Assembly: GCA_949841595.1 (NCBI GenBank)
Contig: CATKZB010000007.1
Coordinates: 1-57,767 of the forward strand
Source: an uncultured Christensenella sp.
Lineage (GTDB): Bacteria; Bacillota; Clostridia; Christensenellales; UBA1242
Direction: 5' to 3'
DNA length: 57,767 bases
The notes beneath the pieces were generated by a model. That model ran no database searches and had not been told where the DNA came from. It saw nothing but the letters and a program-made list of their open reading frames with translations. This document shows, in pieces, positions 52,401-57,767 of this stretch (positions are counted from its first letter, which is position 1; each line of letters opens with the position of its first letter). A program made the translations under genes and the position numbers.

Positions 52401-55400
52401 AAATTGAACCCATTCATCACCAAAATAATTGATATCTTCAAGTTGGAATCCAGTTTTTGCATAGATATTGTGAATTGCATTGTTGTATGATTTTGTTTGT
52501 TGATAATCTGCAATTGTATATGCTTTTTTATTCCCTTCTGCATCAATATAACTTATTATATTGTTGTTTTGATTTGTTTCGCTTTCAGAATAAGTTGTGA
52601 CATAAATTGTGTAAATAGACATGTTTCCAGCTCTGTCAGTTTCAACAATTTCATAGTATTTGTTAGGCTCAAACCCTTTAAAATTTGATGAATTGATTTC
52701 TGTGAAGTTTGATACAAGGAAATCGGCAGGTGATGTTTCTTGTTGAGCTGAAGAAGTATATTTTGTGTTGACTCCTTCACTATCCACAAATTCTCTTACA
52801 AAAGTTTGGAAACCTTCAGAGCTTATTGTGTTTTTAAGTGTTTGTAAATAATCGCTTGCAACACTGTATGAATAATAGGCAAAAGTTCCGGTGCTGTTGC
52901 TAAGGTTGTAACAAGTGTTGTCCAAGTTGTTTGTTTGTTCCATCTTGGCAGTGTAATATGTTCTTAATGCATTATTTGTAAGTGGTGCAATAAGTCCTCC
53001 AGCCGTTGTTTTGTTCACCAAATTTTGAATGTTGGTGTTTGGAGCAGAAAGGTCAACATAGATATATTTGCTTATTTTGTCGTAAAACTCGTCATCATGA
53101 TTTTTATATTGCATTGTTATCTTAACCCATGCGTTGTTTTCATAAATGTTTAGTTTTTCAAGGTTGAGTTGTGCAATATAAGTGTCATTTGTCATAACTG
53201 GTCTTTGTGCAAAAACATCATCGGAAGAACTGAAAACTTGTCCTTTGCTTGTTTCAAACTTTATTTTTTCAATGTCAATTTCAGCCATATATGTGCTTCC
53301 AGCATCCCACAGCAAGTTTACCACTGATTGATTTGTATAGTATCTTGTGTTGTTGTCAGCAGCAATGTCACTGTTTAAATCAGAACCAGTTGTGAGTTGA
53401 ACTTTAAAATCTGGGTTTGATTCTTTCACTGTGAAACTGAATGTTATTGATTGTTCGTAATCATTTTCACCAATTTCCGTTCCAAATCTTCCTTGATATA
53501 ATTTGACATAGTAAGTGCCAGCATCTTTAAGATAATTTAAACTTTCTCCATTCTTAAGATAGAACTTTAAGAATCCATTTTCATCAGCAACCACAGAACT
53601 CAGGGTTGGATTACTGATGTTGTTTGATGTTACTGCCAAAAGATTTGATGAATTTGTTCCATCTTTATAAAGTTCTGCATAAAGCGCATATTCAACAACC
53701 AAATTATTTTCAGAGAAGAAATTCATTTCGTTGTTATTTTCCACTTTGAAATCATAACCATCTGTCTTTTCCACTTTTTGCACTCGTTTTGTGTATTTAT
53801 ATTGTGGAATGTAAACATAAACAGGGAGCATGTTTGTTGTGAGGACTGTTCTTGCATTTCCGTTGTTGTAGAGTGAAGATCCATTTGTGTTTCCTTCATC
53901 ACTGTTAGGGAAGGTGACAACTAAGCTGGAATTTTTCTTGTTGTCGTACATTGCAACAAAAACATCGCCACCAACAAGACTTTCAAGATGAGAACCATTT
54001 TCGTCATTGATTGGTTCTGCATTTGATATCACTTCATTTCTGTCTACATAAAGTACATATGTACGTTTGAAATAATCGTTTTCATTGTAGGTATAACCAG
54101 TTCCGTCATAGTATGTTCTTGAAATTTCATATTTTCCTGCTGTTGTCACATTATCTGAGTTGAGTCTTATTTCTTCTTCAATCAAATCAGTTGAAGAGCC
54201 ATTTTCAAGGAAATCATACACAGTGATTTCTGTGGCTTTGTCAGAAAGTTCGTAATAATAGTAAATAACACCTGTTGTTTCATCTTTAAACGATGCTTCA
54301 ACATAAGGATAATATTTGATTGTGACTTTGTCGACTTGAATGTTTAGTTTGTCATCTGTTGGTAAGAAAGACAAAGTGAAAGGTTTTTGCAAACTTGTTG
54401 GATTGAGATAAGTTGTTTTTGTTTTTTTGCTTGAGTCAGTTTCGTCATAATTTTCTTCAACAGTGTTGTTTGATGAAAGAATTTCTTGTTGATTTTGTGA
54501 ATTTGTGTATTGAACAAAGAATTTTGAAGAGTCAAAACTGATTAAAATGGTTTGTCTTGCACTGCAATAATTAGTGTATTGAATTGTTGCTGTGGCATCA
54601 TAATTTGCATCAAATTTTGTGTTAGACAAATCTCTGATCAGCACTCTGTATGTCATTTCATATTCAACTGGAATTTCTTGTTTGTAAACTCCGTGTTGAG
54701 GGGTGTAACTTGTGTGAGATCTGTCAGTGTAATAAGATAATTCATTGATAGGAATGTTCAAATAATAACTGCTGTAGTTGTTGATTGCTGTTCCATCGAT
54801 TTCACCAGAAATAGAAACGGTGCTGTTTAGGTAATCCAAATAATTTTTTGATTTCAACTTGTTGTACATAGCTTTGAAAATGTCTGTTGAAACTTTGTTG
54901 TTGTAAGTTTTGTAGAAATCAAAGCTAAGCAAATCTGACTCTTGGATTGTTTCTGGGGTGTAAGTTGAATTATATGAAACAGTGTTGAAATTGTTGATAT
55001 AGATTGATTTATAGTTTGCCCAGAATAGTGTTGAGTTTGAAGTTACATAAATTGAAGAACTTGTCAATTTGTAAGAATCACCATCAAAAACTGCAAATAA
55101 TGGAGTTGTGGTGTCTATCATAAACACATCAACAGAGTGATTTCCAGCTTCGTCATAAACGTCAACAAGATAAAGTCCACTGTCTGAAAGCACATATTCT
55201 GTTGCAATGTTTGTATCTATTGAGCTATTTACTGTGTTTCCATGATATTGAAGCCAATTGCTGTTTGCAGTGCTTAAATCCAAAATGTTGTTGACAGGGA
55301 GGTAGGAAGCATCTCTTGAATAATTCAACATTCTTTCAATTGTCGTTGATAAGATTGCTTCTCTGTTGCTGTAATATTGTGCATCAACAATTGGGAAATA

Positions 55401-57608
55401 ACGATAATAAGCATAGGTCTTAGCTCCACTGTTCTTTTCATCCCAAGAAAGAATCATGTTTTGATTTGTTGTAAAATCGTTGAGAGATGATACGATTTTG
55501 TAATCAGTGGAATTTGTTATTTCAACTACATTTCTGGCTGTTATATTTGAAATAGGGTTTTTGTCTATTGTAAATGATTGTTCTCTGAAAAAGCCTTTAT
55601 TTGAGTTTATTGAAACATTTGAGTCTGTCAATTCATTTGAATAATACATTCTAATTGTGTAATAGGCATTGTTTTCCAAAACTTTGTAAGAGCTCTCATC
55701 GGTTGCAGACAGATTTTCAAAAGAAATTCCATTTGCCCCACCAAATTCAGAGAGATATGTTTTGGTGTTATAGTCCCAAGCATAAATTTGAATTGTGACA
55801 TCTTTGTTGTAAGGATCATCTTTTGTTGAGTCAATGATTTTCACATTTTGATTTACAAACGTGTCTGTATAAACAGATTTGTTATCATTTTCTGTTTTGA
55901 GCTCGATGCTTGGCAAGTCCTTTGTTATTTCAAAATAGAAAACTTGAAAGAACACTTTTGTGTTTGCCAAAGTTGTTTCGCTTTCATAATAATTTTTGTA
56001 AGTGTAAGCCAGTATGTAAATGTATTTACCTGCTGTACTTTCAGTTCTTCCTTTGAAGTTGGCTCTGTAAAGTGTCTGTCCGTTTAATCTGTAAGCTGTG
56101 GATGAGAAAGCATCGGAAATTTTGGTTGTTGAAAACACATAGCTGTTCACGCCTTGGCTAAGAGTTGCATTAGCACTCAATTTGATCGGTGTTTGGTTTG
56201 TTTTGACAGGTGCAATATCATTTGTGTTTATGTAATTTAAAACATTTCCAATCAAGAAAGTTGTGTTGCCATTTTCTTGAGAATAATTTGCGTCAGAATT
56301 TATGAATGCACTTGTTATATCAGCACTGTCTTTGAAATTGCCATTATCAAAGTCGTTTGTTTTTAACTCTCCAACAGGTCTGATGTTGTTTTCGTCAGTT
56401 TCTCCATCTAAGTCAGTGTAGTTTGCTTGATAACCATAAACATAAACCATAAATTTTTTTGTGATGCTTGACAATCCGTCTAAAGTATATTTCCTTTCTT
56501 CCACTTGAGTGTCATCAATTGAATAGTCTACCAATTGGATTGCTTTGAAGGTGACAGTGTAGTCTCCAACATTTGTGAAGAAAACTCTGCAAGTATGGTT
56601 TGAATTATTGACAGTGTAATTAATCACATCTTTTGCATCAGAAACAACAGACTTTATGTCTTTATCATAAACAAGATTGGTTGTTGTGGCAGTGTTTAAA
56701 ATTTCTTTGGTGATTTCAAGTTCAAATCTTGTGTAGTCATAATCGATGTAAGGAAGTTTGTTTGTTTCACCTTTTGAAGAATAGTTGCTGTAAAGATAAT
56801 AAGCATAGTTAGGATTTGTCATTTGTGACACTGAAACTTCTTTATCAAAATAGTTTCTTGAAACATTAGGTCGGTTGTTTGCAAGATAATTCTCTCGGTC
56901 AACAACATAAAAGCTGTAGTTTATTGTTACATTTTCATCAGAGAACTGTGTTTCTTCTCCATTCTTTCCACCATCGGTGCAAGTGTATAAGGTCAAAGTC
57001 AATGAAACGGTGTAAACTCCTTCAACAACTTGTCCGTCATAGCTCAAAACATTTATTTCATTTTTTCCAGAGCCGGTGTTGTTGAAAATCATTTCAAAAC
57101 CTTCAAGTTGAGTCGAACTTCTGTCGTTTGCAAAGGAAAGTCCACTTGGGATGATGAAATCTCCCATGTTGATGTCTTGATATTGTCCATTTATGTAAAA
57201 GTTAATTGAGTTGATGCTGTAATAATTGAAGAGTGTGGAATTATCTTTATCTGGATAATAAACAAAGTTATACAAATCATTTGTGTTTGATGAATTGACA
57301 TCATGTCCGTTCATTTTAAGTGAGAGTGAAAGTTCTGAATGAGAAGTCCCTTCTGTGAAATATAAAAAAGTGTCAGAAGAAATAAGCCCGTTTTCATTTA
57401 AGGTTTTATTATTCCCTTCAACTAAAAATTCCTCTTTAGAAAAATATGAAGGAAGGTTTTGATTGTTTATAGTTTCAGAAGAAGTATCTTCTGCCATTGC
57501 ATAATTTGTCTCGTGTTTAAGATTTAATGTTGCTGTTCCAACACTAAATAAACAAAAAGCGAAAAAAATATAAAAAATATTTTTTATTAAATTATTTTTC
57601 TTTTTCAT
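49410..57608 (-). CDS. Giant secreted Ig-like surface protein, membrane-anchored
   Basis: This gene encodes 2,732 residues. The signal sequence has a basic start (MKKKNNLIKN), a hydrophobic core (IFYIFFAFCLFSVGTATL) and a likely cleavage after YAMA near residue 39. The body is very rich in N, S, T, Y and D, and is built of repeated beta-sandwich segments. Many end with D-x-x-G-N type strands (VDVYDEAGNHSVDVFMID, EIVETDRAGNMSIYTIYVT, SLIDNAGNVQKFN) and begin with DTTTP or DLSAP. These are features of bacterial Ig-like or cadherin-like repeats. The C-terminus is MNPATIIAIVISVVVALVVV, a single membrane helix, plus a basic tail KLRKRISVK. There is no LPXTG or catalytic domain. GGAG lies nine nt before the ATG. 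It probably extends across the thick wall as a stalk or adhesin. Confidence 0.85.
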   Translation of the reverse strand: MKKKNNLIKNIFYIFFAFCLFSVGTATLNLKHETNYAMAEDTSSETINNQNLPSYFSKEEFLVEGNNKTLNENGLISSDTFLYFTEGTSHSELSLSLKMNGHDVNSSNTNDLYNFVYYPDKDNSTLFNYYSINSINFYINGQYQDINMGDFIIPSGLSFANDRSSTQLEGFEMIFNNTGSGKNEINVLSYDGQVVEGVYTVSLTLTLYTCTDGGKNGEETQFSDENVTINYSFYVVDRENYLANNRPNVSRNYFDKEVSVSQMTNPNYAYYLYSNYSSKGETNKLPYIDYDYTRFELEITKEILNTATTTNLVYDKDIKSVVSDAKDVINYTVNNSNHTCRVFFTNVGDYTVTFKAIQLVDYSIDDTQVEERKYTLDGLSSITKKFMVYVYGYQANYTDLDGETDENNIRPVGELKTNDFDNGNFKDSADITSAFINSDANYSQENGNTTFLIGNVLNYINTNDIAPVKTNQTPIKLSANATLSQGVNSYVFSTTKISDAFSSTAYRLNGQTLYRANFKGRTESTAGKYIYILAYTYKNYYESETTLANTKVFFQVFYFEITKDLPSIELKTENDNKSVYTDTFVNQNVKIIDSTKDDPYNKDVTIQIYAWDYNTKTYLSEFGGANGISFENLSATDESSYKVLENNAYYTIRMYYSNELTDSNVSINSNKGFFREQSFTIDKNPISNITARNVVEITNSTDYKIVSSLNDFTTNQNMILSWDEKNSGAKTYAYYRYFPIVDAQYYSNREAILSTTIERMLNYSRDASYLPVNNILDLSTANSNWLQYHGNTVNSSIDTNIATEYVLSDSGLYLVDVYDEAGNHSVDVFMIDTTTPLFAVFDGDSYKLTSSSIYVTSNSTLFWANYKSIYINNFNTVSYNSTYTPETIQESDLLSFDFYKTYNNKVSTDIFKAMYNKLKSKNYLDYLNSTVSISGEIDGTAINNYSSYYLNIPINELSYYTDRSHTSYTPQHGVYKQEIPVEYEMTYRVLIRDLSNTKFDANYDATATIQYTNYCSARQTILISFDSSKFFVQYTNSQNQQEILSSNNTVEENYDETDSSKKTKTTYLNPTSLQKPFTLSFLPTDDKLNIQVDKVTIKYYPYVEASFKDETTGVIYYYYELSDKATEITVYDFLENGSSTDLIEEEIRLNSDNVTTAGKYEISRTYYDGTGYTYNENDYFKRTYVLYVDRNEVISNAEPINDENGSHLESLVGGDVFVAMYDNKKNSSLVVTFPNSDEGNTNGSSLYNNGNARTVLTTNMLPVYVYIPQYKYTKRVQKVEKTDGYDFKVENNNEMNFFSENNLVVEYALYAELYKDGTNSSNLLAVTSNNISNPTLSSVVADENGFLKFYLKNGESLNYLKDAGTYYVKLYQGRFGTEIGENDYEQSITFSFTVKESNPDFKVQLTTGSDLNSDIAADNNTRYYTNQSVVNLLWDAGSTYMAEIDIEKIKFETSKGQVFSSSDDVFAQRPVMTNDTYIAQLNLEKLNIYENNAWVKITMQYKNHDDEFYDKISKYIYVDLSAPNTNIQNLVNKTTAGGLIAPLTNNALRTYYTAKMEQTNNLDNTCYNLSNSTGTFAYYSYSVASDYLQTLKNTISSEGFQTFVREFVDSEGVNTKYTSSAQQETSPADFLVSNFTEINSSNFKGFEPNKYYEIVETDRAGNMSIYTIYVTTYSESETNQNNNIISYIDAEGNKKAYTIADYQQTKSYNNAIHNIYAKTGFQLEDINYFGDEWVQFKLQILNANGFATTRYLMLTPWDKNYAYAFVGNNFTKIEISDLIDGLTSTRYKNSLTFYNRENGNADSFYVNVRNTTLPATLTNSQEREYIRFTQPTDQAIQNTTNSSTFLTGLTIKANNEIIFSQQNQLGYASLWQSNSNVIVTADRTQNTITFEINPELGFVANTRIVYEYTDNYALTYKEIHLYKETIITREISSEQDLYAYYENTNGRLVYITKNGFKYSYNPSKYSVTPFDFISGEKSISCEKANFEITQDSNGISTITLTTKNTTEQYNNNFVLEVRDFNDNNLIKTIYFTLYNELPQANYTTENNKAGQFKLLDASRNNITKNIVEAISDDETGYFSEVTLLYSNKETFIPVKYSISTDKSNWEEVSSGTILKSNSSEMQKYYLKVWYDETYINNEFGTAEYIFENVPVSQIFEFNLSSQTSTFWIEKTINGSTTVVDKSNTIYTTASGTRYSNHYIVNLSYTDKDSVQIKTNKEQEITATLIDTFTDSSSVKSEHWLISNTGNPSLGNIPAFNTNIIITYIPSSDNFVDEFYTYNTSGIIDTTENLVNQTSKSVVISEDYSSINRIELQWSKYYGIVQNEINIRLVKDGVELSPIVYTRRNNGKEYNYLYLTHSGKYTISLIDNAGNVQKFNRGNAGQTEAFNFIFLKDVPFTMTYTNPLTEQQETSAPIKQAVYNGQVTINLDKTTRSDFYTLDGYPVLSVKKNGVALSEDEIKNLTEDSTTATKYNFTEAGYYEIFFTATSNLPDVGKIRRETYQFTILNANEYRYSYVFNKYANYYIEKVERDGKDITDTLLKTLDVSTITVDRKLYMTELPLSYLDEKTGAGTYLITINSNDTSYRQSSMPTSWTYKVIIQVGTAPIRISVAEGAGTTEKVDVVFNQENIYQEMGECVVRIIKYTDDTATTARIIYSTEINAESTGEGSATIDRDEKGSFYVQIVSPSGNLLFSYKVVKNEPMNPATIIAIVISVVVALVVVFLIFKLRKRISVK

Positions 57609-57631
57609 AATTCACTCTCCAATTCATGATT

Positions 57632-57659
57632 ATTTTATCACAAAGAAAAAATAATTCAA
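57632..57659 (-). promoter_or_regulatory. Promoter of the 2,732-residue surface protein
   Basis: Minus strand: TTGAAT (plus 57654-57659), a 16-nt spacer and TAAAAT (plus 57632-57637). The start is predicted near 57625, with a leader of about 17 nt carrying the GGAGAG ribosome-binding site. Confidence 0.6.
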
Positions 57660-57767
57660 AATAAATGAGTTATATTTATTATATATAATATATATTATTT
57701 AATACATAAACTAATATATAAAAGCCGAAATATGGGTTGAAGATAAAATGGAAAATTAAATTATTAA
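57660..57767. other. AT-rich window end without a visible gene
   Basis: This stretch contains alternating TA runs near 57679-57702 and nothing that reads as a gene start. It is likely the distal upstream region of the giant minus-strand gene, and perhaps the edge of a unit beyond the window. Confidence 0.4.

Noticed and set aside
1..57767. CRISPR arrays, insertion sequences, tRNA and rRNA genes, riboswitches and T-boxes
   Set aside because: I looked in all intergenic gaps. Most are under 200 nt, and none shows spaced direct repeats, terminal inverted repeats flanking a transposase, cloverleaf sequences or a known riboswitch core.

Overview
The window is a strongly AT-rich bacterial chromosome segment. 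Gene content and order point to a low-GC Gram-positive (Bacillota), most likely a Clostridia-type lineage. The supporting blocks are holB-ricT-trmN6, tatD-ksgA, dnaX-ybaB-recR, rpmG-secE-nusG-rplK-rplA, the SpmA/SpmB pair, a DUF1540-type cysteine-rich protein and a SpoVB/MurJ-like flippase. SpmAB and the flippase suggest a spore-forming or formerly spore-forming ancestry. Very large InlB/YDG/GLUG-type surface proteins are typical of uncultured gut Clostridia. That placement is inference, because the window has no rRNA or other taxonomic marker. I saw no tRNA, rRNA, CRISPR array, transposase or phage gene.

Layout. (1) 193-18075: a 5,960-residue secreted, membrane-anchored surface protein, followed by uppP, a P2-type cation ATPase and a convergent NUDIX gene. 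(2) 22.2-24.8 kb: holB, ricT and trmN6 in one overlapping operon. (3) 24.8-31.6 kb: an unknown gene, spmA-spmB, tatD-ksgA, rplI and several small or unknown genes, mostly with their own promoters and terminators. (4) 31.7-34.6 kb: a lipid-linked-sugar flippase, an HU-like protein and dusB. (5) 34.7-39.0 kb: pgk-tpiA-dnaX-ybaB-recR, apparently one operon, with a -1 frameshift site in dnaX. (6) argS, a 52-residue orphan and a solitary HicB-like protein. (7) rpmG-secE-nusG-rplK-rplA, with an L1-type leader before rplK and a terminator after rplA; rplJ, rplL and rpoB do not follow. (8) 44.4-57.6 kb: two more giant surface proteins (1,416 and 2,732 residues) separated by a small HAD phosphatase. 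The three giant proteins occupy about 52% of the window. All three have an N-terminal signal sequence and a C-terminal single membrane span with a basic tail, and none has an LPXTG sortase motif.

Regulatory picture. Sigma-A type promoters (TTGACA/TATAAT-like, often with an extended TGn -10) and strong intrinsic terminators can be placed by eye for most transcription units. Four genes (holB, tatD, the 450-residue unknown and dusB) have their -10 box 6-7 nt before the ATG and no usable Shine-Dalgarno sequence, so they are predicted to be leaderless. Other unusual signals are a terminator hairpin that encloses the uppP start site, an 8-G tract inside the NUDIX promoter, and an almost identical upstream block shared by the promoters of two unrelated orphan genes.
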